Assembly (NCBI RefSeq): GCF_900141795.1
Contig: NZ_FSRE01000003.1
Coordinates: 310,001-374,000 of the forward strand
DNA from: Sulfurivirga caldicuralii
GTDB lineage: Bacteria > Pseudomonadota > Gammaproteobacteria > Thiomicrospirales > Thiomicrospiraceae
Reading direction: 5' to 3'
DNA: 64,000 bases
Shown here: piece after piece, positions 38,353 through 46,830 of the stretch
How positions within the stretch are numbered: position 1 is the first letter of the stretch
Layout of the letters: each line of letters opens with the position of its first letter
Translations under genes and position numbers: made by a program
The notes under the pieces: generated by a model
Database searches by the model: none
What the model was told of the DNA's origin: nothing
The model's input: only the letters and a program-made list of their open reading frames with translations

Positions 38353-39084
38353 TCAGAGCTGCCCGGTTGTATCCGCTACAGCTGTTGTACCAGCAGTATC
38401 GGTTGTACCAGCAGTATCGGTTGTACCAGCAGTATCGGTTGTACCAGCAGTATCGGCTGTATCAGTTGTACCGGCAGCATCAGTAGCCCCGGTTGTATCG
38501 GTTGCACCGGCTACGGGCTCGACAACAACGGTGTTGTCCACCTCGGTTGAGCTCTCAATGGTCATTGCTGTGCTGCCGTCGCCTTCCATGTCATTTTCAT
38601 GTTCGACCTCAACATCATGCTCAACCTCAACGCCTTCGGCCTTTTCGATGAACTTGGCTTTCATTTCTGCCGCTTTCTCCTGCATGCGATCGGCCTTTTC
38701 TTCAAACTTCTCGCGCATGTGCTCGGCACGCTCTTTCATCTTTTCCGACTTCTCGGCGAAGCGCTCATGCATGTCCTCGGCCTTTTCCTGCATATGTTCG
38801 GCCTTTTCAGCAAAGCGTTCCTGCATATGCTCAGCCTTCTCCTGCATATGCTCCGCCTTTTCAGCAAAACGTTCCTGTATGTCGTCAGCCCGTTCCTGCA
38901 TGCGTTCGGCTTTCTCGGCAAAGCGCTCCTGCATGCGCTCAGCCTTCTCCTGCAGTCGAACAGCCTTTTCTGCATGTTCTTCCTGCACTTCCATGCTTGC
39001 GCTTACGTCCATATCTGCGTACACAGGCGCTGCACTTATGACACCTGCAACAATCAAGACTTGAGCAACCGCTTTCATTTTCAT
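38353..39084 (-). CDS. Exported protein with 18-residue helical repeats and TDTAGT tail
   Basis: The 243-residue product starts with a signal peptide (VLIVAGVISAAPVYA). Residues about 35-142 are six 18-residue repeats, each a heptad plus an 11-residue unit (ERFAEKAEHMQ then EKAEHMQ). Eighteen residues equal five helical turns, so an Ala/Met/Phe stripe runs straight along one face of a long charged helix, as in lipid-binding or bundle-forming helices. An acidic stretch follows, then a Thr/Asp/Ala/Gly tail with hexapeptide TDTAGT repeats. ATG 39084 has AAGGAG seven bases upstream; a GTG just before is less well placed. The family is unknown. It diverges from the DUF6502-like gene. Confidence 0.75.
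   Translation of the reverse strand: MKMKAVAQVLIVAGVISAAPVYADMDVSASMEVQEEHAEKAVRLQEKAERMQERFAEKAERMQERADDIQERFAEKAEHMQEKAEHMQERFAEKAEHMQEKAEDMHERFAEKSEKMKERAEHMREKFEEKADRMQEKAAEMKAKFIEKAEGVEVEHDVEVEHENDMEGDGSTAMTIESSTEVDNTVVVEPVAGATDTTGATDAAGTTDTADTAGTTDTAGTTDTAGTTDTAGTTAVADTTGQL
38384..38455 (-). repeat. Four exact 18-bp tandem repeats encoding TDTAGT
   Basis: The unit GTTGTACCAGCAGTATCG (plus strand) repeats four times without change; diverged copies continue to about 38510. It encodes the hexapeptide tail. Identity at the DNA level points to recent slippage and a variable copy number. Confidence 0.95.
38659..38982 (-). repeat. Six 54-bp coding repeats (18-residue helical units)
   Basis: The protein periodicity of 18 residues is mirrored in imperfect 54-bp DNA repeats with frequent TTCTGCATATGCTC-like and CGCAAAGC pieces. 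The units differ at many positions, so they are older than the 18-bp tail repeats. Confidence 0.85.
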
Positions 39085-39114
39085 CACACTTCTCCTTTTT
39101 GCTTAAATGGGAAA

Positions 39115-39124
39115 TTTTTACATT
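39115..39124 (+). promoter_or_regulatory. TTTTTACAT motif, site 2
   Basis: TTTTTACATT lies 30 bases upstream of the helical-repeat gene, in the divergent intergenic gap. Confidence 0.35.
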
Positions 39125-39189
39125 CTGTGTGTCTGCATTGTAATGACACTCGGAGCAGGGTCAACCCCTTCTCAATAAAAAATGGTGTT

Positions 39190-39216
39190 TTTTTACATTT
39201 GATATGTAGGTATAAT
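39190..39216 (+). promoter_or_regulatory. TTTTTACAT motif (site 3) and -10 box before the DUF6502-like gene
   Basis: TTTTTACATT (39190-39199) overlaps a small dyad TACAT-TTGAT-ATGTA and is followed by TATAAT at 39211-39216, nine bases before the ATG at 39225. The dyad would be well placed for a repressor. The -35 region is poor, so transcription may need an activator. Confidence 0.45.
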
Positions 39217-39224
39217 AAAAATCC

Positions 39225-40061
39225 ATGGATACTGGGACACCTCAACACTCAGCGCTACTCAAGGCCCTGCGCAACGCCCTGCGGCCGCTTTTTCGTCTGT
39301 TCGTGCGAAAAGGCATCGCCCTGCAGGCGCTTCAGGAACTGGCGAAACAGTTATATGTAGAAGCTGCGCTGGCCGAAGAAGAGCGGAAAGAAGGCAGGGT
39401 GACCGTAAGCCGTCTGAGCACCTTGACCGGCATCCACCGCAAGGAGATCAAGCGCCTGCTGGAAACCCTCGACCAACCCAAAAGTCTGGAAGAACGCAAG
39501 GCATCCGTCTCCGCCCAGATCGTCAGCCAATGGCTTGGTAGCGACGCCACAACCCTCAGCGATGGCCGCCCTCGCCCCCTTCCATACCAAAGTGATGAGC
39601 CAGACACGCCGTCGTTTTATGCGCTGGTTCGGGGCATTACGCAGGATGTTCATCCGAGAACGCTGCTGGAATCACTCAAAATCGTCGGATTGGTGCAGCA
39701 ACGGGAAGATGGTCTGATCGAACTTGCAGAAGCGGGCTATGTGCCTGACCAGAGCTGGGAAGAAAAGCTGTTTTTTGCCGGCAAGAATCTGGGCGCCCAC
39801 AGCGATACTGTCGTCCACAATCTGCTCAAAGAACAGCCTCCGCGCCTTGACCGCGCCGTCTATTACTACCACCTGACCCCCGAGGCGGCAGACACGCTGG
39901 AAGAGTGGGCGCGCGAGCATGCCCTGGAGTTGCTGATACGCTTCAACAAGGAGGCGGCGCGACTCCAGTTCGAGAGCCTCGAAACACCTGAAGAAGCGAC
40001 CGAGCAGGTTCACCTGGGTGCCTATTTCTATCGCGATCGAGACGCCTCGGAGCCATCATGA
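39225..40061 (+). CDS. DUF6502-like protein
   Basis: A 278-residue cytoplasmic protein without signal. The N-terminal third (LRPLFRLFVRKGIALQALQELAKQLY, then VTVSRLSTLTGIHRKEIKRLL) looks like a winged helix-turn-helix, as in the DUF6502 family, which often precedes DUF5666 genes. The rest is helical. It may regulate the next gene, which it overlaps by four bases (ATGA). The start codon is only nine bases from the TATAAT box, so the mRNA might be leaderless. Confidence 0.7.
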   Translation: MDTGTPQHSALLKALRNALRPLFRLFVRKGIALQALQELAKQLYVEAALAEEERKEGRVTVSRLSTLTGIHRKEIKRLLETLDQPKSLEERKASVSAQIVSQWLGSDATTLSDGRPRPLPYQSDEPDTPSFYALVRGITQDVHPRTLLESLKIVGLVQQREDGLIELAEAGYVPDQSWEEKLFFAGKNLGAHSDTVVHNLLKEQPPRLDRAVYYYHLTPEAADTLEEWAREHALELLIRFNKEAARLQFESLETPEEATEQVHLGAYFYRDRDASEPS

Positions 40062-41218
40062 TTCGTTTGCTGATGATTCTGAGCCTGCTGCTTGCAAGCT
40101 GTGCCCAGCCTGTCGGGACACAACTGGCTGCCGAGTCCGGCTTTGGCGGCACCGGAATGGCGCCAAGCTGCCCGGCTGCCGCCCTCCTCCCCGGCGATAG
40201 CGGCTTTGGCGGCACTGGCCATACCGCTGACTGCGGTTTTGGCGGCACCGGCGTCATCGGCACCATTACGGATTTTGGCTCCATCTGGGTCAATGGCCTC
40301 GAGATCGAACTGGCCTCTGGCCTGACCATCACCAGCAATCTAGGCCACCCTGTCGAACTCGCAATCGGCCAACAAGTGATCACCCGCACCCGGCAAGACG
40401 CCCTGCTGACCGACTATGTGGAAGTGTTTTATCCCATAAGCGGACAGGTTCAGCAACGGGACGGTAACCGCATTGTGGTCAATGGCCAACTGATTACCCT
40501 CGACGCACACACCCGCGGTCTGAAAACACTGCAGCCGGGCGACTGGGTTGCAGTTAGCGGCTGGCCGCAGGGCACGGATCGCTGGCTGGCGACGCGCATC
40601 GATCCAAACCCGACCCATATGGCCCGCGTGGAAAAACCCGCCCTTGATGCCCTCAACAGCCGCAAGGCGCTGATTGAAGGGGGCGTCGTAATTCGGGACG
40701 GCAGCGCCTGGCTGGAGCCCTACCATCTCAAACTGGGCGATGCCGCAGACTGGCGTGGCGAGCGCCTCGCGCTTGCAGCCGTGGAGCAGCAGCGTGCAGG
40801 CTGGCGCATGACGGCCGTGCGCGCCCTGCATAGCTGGCAGGTGGACTGGCACGAACTGGTGCGGGAGCGGTACGAACAGATGGCACAGCCAAGAGTGTAT
40901 CGTAACCGCCTCGACGTTGAACACACCCGCGAAGCCATGCACGAACGGACCGAGCACCTGAAGAACCAGCGCGACGTGCTCAAGGAGCAGCGGGAAGCAT
41001 TGCAGGAAAGTCGGGAAGCGCTTCAAGAAAGCAAGCACGAGCTGAAGGATCAGCAGGACATGCTCAAGGCGCAGAAGTCTCTGCTGGAAGAACAGCGAGA
41101 TGCGCTCAAAGACCAGCAGGAGCAACTCAAGGAACAGCGGGAAGCGCTTAAGGAACAGCGCGAAATGATCAAGGATATCAAGGAACAAAAAGAGGGCTAC
41201 GGGAGGCAGGACGACTGA
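40058..41218 (+). CDS. DUF5666-type lipoprotein with GFGGTG repeats and long coiled coil
   Basis: The 386-residue protein has a lipobox LLLASC, three copies of (S/C)GFGGTG within the first 70 residues, and beta-rich DUF5666-like domains up to about residue 250 (TDFGSIWVNGLEI, GQLITLDAHT). The last third, about residues 290-380, is an unbroken heptad coiled coil made of units like LKEQREA. It is probably an envelope protein whose coiled coil reaches into the periplasm or off the surface. It is coupled to the DUF6502-like gene and lies near another exported helical repeat protein. Confidence 0.72.
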   Translation: MIRLLMILSLLLASCAQPVGTQLAAESGFGGTGMAPSCPAAALLPGDSGFGGTGHTADCGFGGTGVIGTITDFGSIWVNGLEIELASGLTITSNLGHPVELAIGQQVITRTRQDALLTDYVEVFYPISGQVQQRDGNRIVVNGQLITLDAHTRGLKTLQPGDWVAVSGWPQGTDRWLATRIDPNPTHMARVEKPALDALNSRKALIEGGVVIRDGSAWLEPYHLKLGDAADWRGERLALAAVEQQRAGWRMTAVRALHSWQVDWHELVRERYEQMAQPRVYRNRLDVEHTREAMHERTEHLKNQRDVLKEQREALQESREALQESKHELKDQQDMLKAQKSLLEEQRDALKDQQEQLKEQREALKEQREMIKDIKEQKEGYGRQDD

Positions 41219-41316
41219 TTAAGCTCGCCTTTTCCCTTTTCCATTCATTTTCTCCTACCTTTCCCTTTTTCTATAATGAACGATCCTATCACTTGACTCA
41301 GACAAGGCGCTCGCTC

Positions 41317-41688
41317 ATGCCCCAGCACTACACTCAGGGCACCATTCATATCAAGAACCTGCTGTTGCGCACCTACGTTGGCATCAACCCGGAAGAAAAG
41401 GTCAAGAAGCAGGACGTCCTCATCAACATCACCCTGCGCTGCAGCCGCATCCTCAACGCACCCGAAGGCGCCATCGACCAGACCCTGGACTACAAGAAGG
41501 TGGTCAAGACCATCATCCCATTTGTAGAGGAAAACCGCTTCGAGCTGCTGGAAGTCATGGTGCGACAGGTGCTCGACAAAGTCATGGCTTTCGAAGGGGT
41601 CGAGTGGGCCCGCGTGGAGATCGACAAGCCCCACGCCATCCGCTTTGCCGAATCCGTCTCCATTGCCCTGGAAGCCGAACGTACATGA
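41317..41688 (+). CDS. folX: Dihydroneopterin triphosphate 2'-epimerase
   Basis: The 123-residue protein is of the FolB/FolX fold. FolX rather than FolB is suggested by IHIKNLLLRTYVGINPEEK and VEIDKPHAIRFAESVS, which closely follow E. coli FolX (IKNLRLRTFIGI and EIDKLHALRYADSVS). FolX converts dihydroneopterin to dihydromonapterin triphosphate. The ATG at 41317 was chosen over a TTG at 41293. It overlaps the diguanylate cyclase gene. With FolE2 and FolM in the window it makes a monapterin pathway. Confidence 0.85.
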   Translation: MPQHYTQGTIHIKNLLLRTYVGINPEEKVKKQDVLINITLRCSRILNAPEGAIDQTLDYKKVVKTIIPFVEENRFELLEVMVRQVLDKVMAFEGVEWARVEIDKPHAIRFAESVSIALEAERT

Positions 41689-42821
41689 TCCGCTTAATCC
41701 GCCGACACTTCGCCCGCCTGCTCTATGGCAAGCAGGATGCGCTGTCTGACACCTTGCTGAACCCCGATCTCGTGCGTCTCATTCTGCTGACCAATGCCGC
41801 GCTGATGGGGTTTTTCCTTGTCACAGGGTTAGCAGGTCTTTTCCCGCTGGGCAGCCTGCACGCCGTCGTGCTGGGAGCACTCATTTTTATCCATCTGGGC
41901 AGTGCGGCGGCCACCTGGCTGTCCCCAGAACGCAGTGGTACTATCCTGCTTTTCAACCTGCTCATCTACTGTGCGGGACTCGTGCCCATCATCCTTTCCG
42001 TTCCGACGCTTTTTCCGGCTCTGTTCACCGCGCTGATTCCAGTCATGCTCGCGTTCCTGATCATAAATAGCTCAGCCGGGCTGCTGACCACGGCCGTAGC
42101 AGCGACCTTGCCCTTCCTGCTCGAAGCGGGCAACCAGGAGATGCTTTCATATGTCCAGATTCTAATCTACGAAATGACGCTGGGTGCCTCGGCACTGGTT
42201 ACCGGAACGCTCGGCATGCTGCTGCGCTCCCTGCTGCAACGACTGCATGCCACACTGGAAAAACTGAGCCATTCGGCCACCCACGACCCTTTGACCGGCG
42301 CACTCAACCGCCGCGGACTTAAGGAACATGGCGAAGTCCTGTTCAACACCCATTACCGCACCGTATCCCCGCTTGCTCTTGCCGTGATTGACCTGGACTA
42401 TTTCAAGCACGTAAACGACACCTTCGGCCACGATGCAGGCGATCACGTCCTCAAATATCTCACGGACCTGATACATCGTTTTTTCAAACGCAAGAGTGAC
42501 CTGGTCGCCCGTCTGGGTGGGGATGAGTTTGTGCTCATTGCCGCGAATACCCCATTGGACCTTGCTCACCAGCGATTGACAGAAATGGCCCGGCACCTGC
42601 AGGAAAACCCGCCGCGCTGGAATGGTGAACCGCTCCCTGTTGCACTGTCCATCGGTGTAGAAGCTCTGGACATCAACTCGCATCATGCACTCAAGGATCT
42701 GCTCAAGGCGGCCGACAAACTGGTCTATCGTGCCAAGGAAAAGGGACGCAGCCACGTATGTGCGCCGCATGCATGCACCCCAATTCTGCTCTCTTTCGAA
42801 CCGCCAACCGCAGCACGCTAA
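41685..42821 (+). CDS. Membrane diguanylate cyclase (GGDEF)
   Basis: The 378-residue protein has about six helices (residues 20-190) and a C-terminal GGDEF domain. The catalytic motif RLGGDEFVLIA is intact, and the substrate region DYFKHVNDTFGHDAGD is also typical. It should make cyclic di-GMP in response to a membrane signal; the sensor region was not recognised. Its ATG overlaps the folX stop. The neighbouring cheV gene points to motility control. Confidence 0.92.
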   Translation: MIRLIRRHFARLLYGKQDALSDTLLNPDLVRLILLTNAALMGFFLVTGLAGLFPLGSLHAVVLGALIFIHLGSAAATWLSPERSGTILLFNLLIYCAGLVPIILSVPTLFPALFTALIPVMLAFLIINSSAGLLTTAVAATLPFLLEAGNQEMLSYVQILIYEMTLGASALVTGTLGMLLRSLLQRLHATLEKLSHSATHDPLTGALNRRGLKEHGEVLFNTHYRTVSPLALAVIDLDYFKHVNDTFGHDAGDHVLKYLTDLIHRFFKRKSDLVARLGGDEFVLIAANTPLDLAHQRLTEMARHLQENPPRWNGEPLPVALSIGVEALDINSHHALKDLLKAADKLVYRAKEKGRSHVCAPHACTPILLSFEPPTAAR

Positions 42822-42874
42822 ACTGGCATCAATCCTGCTTGTTTTTTAGGCATCAAAATGCAATAGCGCCCATT

Positions 42875-43834
42875 ATGAAATCCGACCTGCTATCCCGTAT
42901 TGAAACCAGCACCGGCACCGGCAAGAGTGCTGGTCAGCTGGAACTGCTGCTGTTCCGTCTGGACGACAGGACGCTGTATGGCATCAATGTCTTCAAGATC
43001 AAGGAAATCCTGCCCTGCCCACCGGTAAACCTGGTGCCCATGGCCGATCCGCGCACTATCGGCCTGATCGACCTGCGCGGCCAGATCCTGTCGGTGGTCG
43101 ATCTGGCCCGCGCCCTTGAGCTGCCGCCGCTCGATCCCCAGGGCGAAGAAGCCACCTGCCTCTATACCGAATTCAGCCGCCAGCAGCTGGGTTTTCTGGT
43201 GCGCAATGTGGAGCGAATCATCTACGTTCACTGGCATGACGTGCGCCTGCCACCGGAAACCCTGTCTCACAACCCCTATCTCACCGCCATCACCCCCTTT
43301 GAAGGCGAACTGGTGCAGATCATCGACATCGAGCGCGTGCTGGCCGATATTCTGCCGGAGAGCTTGGAACTGGACAGCACAGTCGATATTGATCCTGAAC
43401 AAATGAAGCGGTTCACCGTTATCGGCGTGGACGATTCGCGCGTGGCGCGTAATCACCTCAAAAAGATTTTCGAGCACCTGGGTGTGGACTTCCAGCTGGC
43501 AGAGGACGGCAAGAAAGCGCTCGACCTGCTCGGCAGGATGGTGATGGACGCAGAGGACGGCATGGCACCGCCCGTGCACGAACGCCTGCTGGCGGTGGTG
43601 AGCGATGTGGAAATGCCGGAAATGGATGGCTATATGCTGACAGAAGCCATTCGCCGCCACCCCCAGTTGAAAACAACACCCATTATCCTCAACTCCTCCA
43701 TCAGCTCAGAGATCGGCGAGCAGGCCGCCATGCGAGCCGGTGCCAGCGACTTCCTTACCAAGTGGGACGCCAACACCCTCGCTGAACGTCTGCTGGCGCT
43801 GGCTCAGCAACGTTTGAGCAAACAAACGGGCTAA
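42875..43834 (+). CDS. cheV: Chemotaxis coupling protein CheV
   Basis: The 319-residue protein has a CheW domain (residues about 20-165: LELLLFRLDDRTLYGINVFKIKEIL) and a C-terminal receiver domain (TVIGVDDSRVARNHLKK, phospho-acceptor in VVSDVEMPEMDG). It links receptors to CheA and is itself phosphorylated. The start at 42875 was chosen as the first ATG giving a full CheW domain; no clear ribosome site exists. Other che genes are outside the window. Confidence 0.92.
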   Translation: MKSDLLSRIETSTGTGKSAGQLELLLFRLDDRTLYGINVFKIKEILPCPPVNLVPMADPRTIGLIDLRGQILSVVDLARALELPPLDPQGEEATCLYTEFSRQQLGFLVRNVERIIYVHWHDVRLPPETLSHNPYLTAITPFEGELVQIIDIERVLADILPESLELDSTVDIDPEQMKRFTVIGVDDSRVARNHLKKIFEHLGVDFQLAEDGKKALDLLGRMVMDAEDGMAPPVHERLLAVVSDVEMPEMDGYMLTEAIRRHPQLKTTPIILNSSISSEIGEQAAMRAGASDFLTKWDANTLAERLLALAQQRLSKQTG

Positions 43835-43845
43835 TCCCCGCGCCG

Positions 43846-45063
43846 TCAGGCCGCCCCGAGGAACCACAGGTTCAGCGCAATAATCAGCAGGGCGCACGCC
43901 CACGCCAGGTTGAGCTGCCACTGTGGTGGACGGAATTCGCCCATCAGCGAACGACTGCTCACGAACAGAATCAGCGGAACCAGCGTAAATGGCAGCTGCA
44001 TGGACAGAATCACCTGCGACAGCACCAGCAGACTCAATGGCTTGGCGGTCAGCAGGATGGCGATCACCGCCGGGATCATGGTGGCAAGGCGCAGCCACAG
44101 CCTGACCTTGGCCACATTCACCTTGCGGCCAAGGAAAGGCTCGAACACGATCTGCCCCGCCATGGTCGCCGTGGTCGAGCTGGCAATCCCCGATGCCAGC
44201 AGTGCAAAACCAAACGTCAGTGCTGCCGCCTCGCCAAACAGGGGTCCCAGCGTTACATAGGCCTGATCGATATCGGTAATCAGCAGCCCTTTTTCGTGAA
44301 AGGCAGCCGCCGCGGTGATCAGAATCGCCGAATTGACCAGCCATGCGGCTGTCAAGGCGCCCACCGTATCCCAGCGCATCAACTTGAGTATCCGGCGCCT
44401 GTCATGATCCCCCTCATCACTCATGCGCGTCAGCACCTGCGAGGAGTGCAGAAAAATGTTGTGCGGCATCACCGTGGCGCCGATGATGCCCAGTGCAATA
44501 AACAGCGCTGTATTGTCAAACACCTGCGCATTGGGCACAAACCAGTTGACCGCCACATCCGTCCAGTCCGGCTGCACAATCCACAGTTCCACCACATAGC
44601 CCAAGCCGATAGTAGCCACAAAGGCAATGATGGTCATCTCCACCCAGCGGAAACCGAAACGCTCCAGCCACAGGATCAGCAGCACGTCAAAAACGGTCAG
44701 GAAAATGGCCAGCACTAGCGGAATGTCCAGCAGCAGGTTCAACGCCACCGCCACACCGAGAAACTCGGCCAGATCCGTGGCCATCATCGCCAGCACCGCC
44801 GTGCTCAAAAGCCCCCTGGCACGCCACCCCTTGTAGCGGGTCGCGATCAGCTGCGCCAGATCCTGCCCGGTGACCACACCCAACCGTGCGGCCAGCAGCT
44901 GCATCAGAATGGCAATGGCGGACGCCAGGGTGATGACCCACAGCAGGGCGTAGCCATAGCGACTGCCCGCTTCCAGGGATGTGGCCCAGTTGCCGGGGTC
45001 CATATAGCCCACCGACACCAGAAAGGCCGGTCCAAGATAAAACCAGAAAGGACGACGCAACAT
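43846..45063 (-). CDS. mntH: Manganese/divalent metal symporter (Nramp)
   Basis: The 405-residue Nramp protein with about eleven helices takes up Mn(II) with protons. The metal site residues are in MDPGNWATSL (helix 1) and VMPHNIFLHSS (helix 6). It diverges from the DtxR-type regulator gene across a gap that carries tandem palindromes, the expected operator. The N-terminal segment MLRRPFWFYLG is intact. Confidence 0.95.
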   Translation of the reverse strand: MLRRPFWFYLGPAFLVSVGYMDPGNWATSLEAGSRYGYALLWVITLASAIAILMQLLAARLGVVTGQDLAQLIATRYKGWRARGLLSTAVLAMMATDLAEFLGVAVALNLLLDIPLVLAIFLTVFDVLLILWLERFGFRWVEMTIIAFVATIGLGYVVELWIVQPDWTDVAVNWFVPNAQVFDNTALFIALGIIGATVMPHNIFLHSSQVLTRMSDEGDHDRRRILKLMRWDTVGALTAAWLVNSAILITAAAAFHEKGLLITDIDQAYVTLGPLFGEAAALTFGFALLASGIASSTTATMAGQIVFEPFLGRKVNVAKVRLWLRLATMIPAVIAILLTAKPLSLLVLSQVILSMQLPFTLVPLILFVSSRSLMGEFRPPQWQLNLAWACALLIIALNLWFLGAA

Positions 45064-45085
45064 ATCAATACCCCTAAAATCATTT

Positions 45086-45112
45086 TTTAGCCTTGCCTAA
45101 ATTATAATTTAG
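45086..45112. promoter_or_regulatory. Palindromic operator between mntH and mntR
   Basis: A perfect 16-bp palindrome CTAAATTATAATTTAG (45097-45112) is joined to a second half-site, TTTAG-CCTTGC-CTAAA. The site suits a DtxR/MntR dimer pair and lies 23 bases from mntH. Confidence 0.8.
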
Positions 45113-45165
45113 ACACCTTCAACCAGCAACCTTGTCGCTAAAATACGGAAAAAAGTTTTCTGCCC

Positions 45166-45822
45166 ATGCCCGATATGCACAGCCGCAGCGTTCAGGATTA
45201 CCTCAAAGCGCTCTATAAACTGCAACACAACGATACGCCGGTCAGCACTTCGGAGCTGGCGGCACGCCTGCATGTCGCGCCGGCATCGGCCACCGCCATG
45301 ATCAAGAAACTGGCGGACGCCGGTCTGGTCGAACACGTCCCCTATCAGGGCAGCCGTCTCACCGAAAGCGGCCGCCGCGAAGCGGTCAACATGGTGCGCC
45401 GCCACCGCATCATCGAGCAGTTCCTGCAGGAAGTCCTGCACTATCGCTGGGACGAGGTGGATGAAGAGGCCGAGGTACTGGAGCACGCCGTCTCCGACAA
45501 GATGGTGGATCGCATGTGGGAAGTCCTCGGCCGTCCCAGCCACGACCCTCACGGCTCGCCGATTCCGGATGCCGATGGCCATGTGCCGCACCAGCCAGGC
45601 ACGCCGCTGAGCGAATGGCCCGATAACACCCCTGCGACCATCGTGCGTCTGGTGGAGCGCTCGCCCGAAGAGCTGCGCTACTTCGCCCAGCAGGGCATCC
45701 GCCCCGGCGAAGCGGTGCAGATTGTGCAACGCGCGCCCTTTGATGGCCCCATCACCATACGCACCGCCAGCGGCGAAACCAGCCTCTCGCCGGAACTGGC
45801 GCAGGCCATTCACGTGCAATGA
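45166..45822 (+). CDS. mntR: DtxR/MntR-family metal-dependent repressor
   Basis: The 218-residue protein has the DtxR winged helix (TSELAARLHVAPASATAMIKK at about 26-46), a metal-binding dimerisation domain (VRRHRIIEQFLQEVL, EVDEEAEVLEHAVSD) and a C-terminal SH3-like (FeoA-type) domain, absent from the short MntR of B. subtilis. Divergent mntH favours manganese as effector, though iron is possible. It overlaps the COG0523 gene by ATGA. Confidence 0.9.
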   Translation: MPDMHSRSVQDYLKALYKLQHNDTPVSTSELAARLHVAPASATAMIKKLADAGLVEHVPYQGSRLTESGRREAVNMVRRHRIIEQFLQEVLHYRWDEVDEEAEVLEHAVSDKMVDRMWEVLGRPSHDPHGSPIPDADGHVPHQPGTPLSEWPDNTPATIVRLVERSPEELRYFAQQGIRPGEAVQIVQRAPFDGPITIRTASGETSLSPELAQAIHVQ

Positions 45823-46787
45823 GCACCACACCCGTTCACCTGATTACCGGCCTGCTCGGCAGCGGCAAGACCACTTTGCTGCAAAACCTGCTGAAACAGA
45901 AGCCGTCCGAAGAAAAGTGGGGCATTATCATCAATGACTTTGGCCCACTCACCATTGACGCGACGCTGGTTGCCGGCGCCGATAAAATCGTCGAAGTGCG
46001 CGGCGGCTGTGTGTGCTGCAGCGCCCAGCACGGCCTGCGTCAGGCGCTGGATGCCCTGCTGAAAGCGGGTATTACCCGCATTCTGGTCGAACCCACCGGC
46101 GTCAGCCACCCCGCCGAGATCACCGATCTGTTTCTGCACCATCCCGCGCTCGAGCTGCAGGCCATTGTCGCCGTCATGACCCCGCAACAGCTCACACCGG
46201 CACGCTGGGAAAAGTCGGCTCTCATGCGCGATCTGGCCATGCTGGCCGATCTCGTCGTGCTGAACAAGATTGACCTGGCCACGGCTGACGTAATCCAACA
46301 GGCGGAACAACTGCTGTGCCAGCAACCACGTCCGCCGCAAACAATCCTGCGCGCCAGCCATGCAGACTGCCAGCTGCATGACCTTTTGAAACCCCACAGC
46401 CCGCCGCCGCTGCTCATCTGGCAGCACAAACCCCATCAATGCACGTCGTTCATGCCCCACGAAACCGATCTGCCGGGGCTGATCGACGCTCAACGAAGCG
46501 AAAGCGACGGACTTATTACCCTCGGCTATCGCTGGGGACCGGAGGCGGTCTTTTCCCGGCCTGCCCTGCGGCAGGTCTTTGCCGATACCGCCCCGCACCG
46601 CGGCAAGGGGCTGATTCGCACCGGCAAGCGCTGGCAGAGTCTGCAATGGGCCGACAATATCCTGTCGCTTCAGGAAACAGCCTGGCAACGCGACAGCCGC
46701 CTGCTTGTTTTTTTCGATCGTGCGGACGCCATTGAGCCATTTGAAACCCGCCTCAAAGACTCGATTCTGCTGAAGCTGGCACAATAA
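45819..46787 (+). CDS. COG0523-family metal chaperone GTPase (CobW/ZigA-like)
   Basis: The 322-residue G3E GTPase has Walker A GLLGSGKTT (11-19), the signature metal site GGCVCCS (about 63-69), a Walker B-like VEPTGVSHP and NKID. Members deliver zinc or other metals to target enzymes and are often induced by metal starvation. The C-terminal domain is short and His-poor. It is coupled to mntR, linking it to manganese control here (inference). Confidence 0.88.
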   Translation: MSTTPVHLITGLLGSGKTTLLQNLLKQKPSEEKWGIIINDFGPLTIDATLVAGADKIVEVRGGCVCCSAQHGLRQALDALLKAGITRILVEPTGVSHPAEITDLFLHHPALELQAIVAVMTPQQLTPARWEKSALMRDLAMLADLVVLNKIDLATADVIQQAEQLLCQQPRPPQTILRASHADCQLHDLLKPHSPPPLLIWQHKPHQCTSFMPHETDLPGLIDAQRSESDGLITLGYRWGPEAVFSRPALRQVFADTAPHRGKGLIRTGKRWQSLQWADNILSLQETAWQRDSRLLVFFDRADAIEPFETRLKDSILLKLAQ

Positions 46788-46830
46788 GTGCTTAATTTCC
46801 GGATGGTTTGATTCGACAAGGTGAATTCCC

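Noticed and set aside
38384-38455. Possible CRISPR array in the 18-bp repeats
   Set aside because: The copies are contiguous without spacers and encode a hexapeptide repeat in frame.
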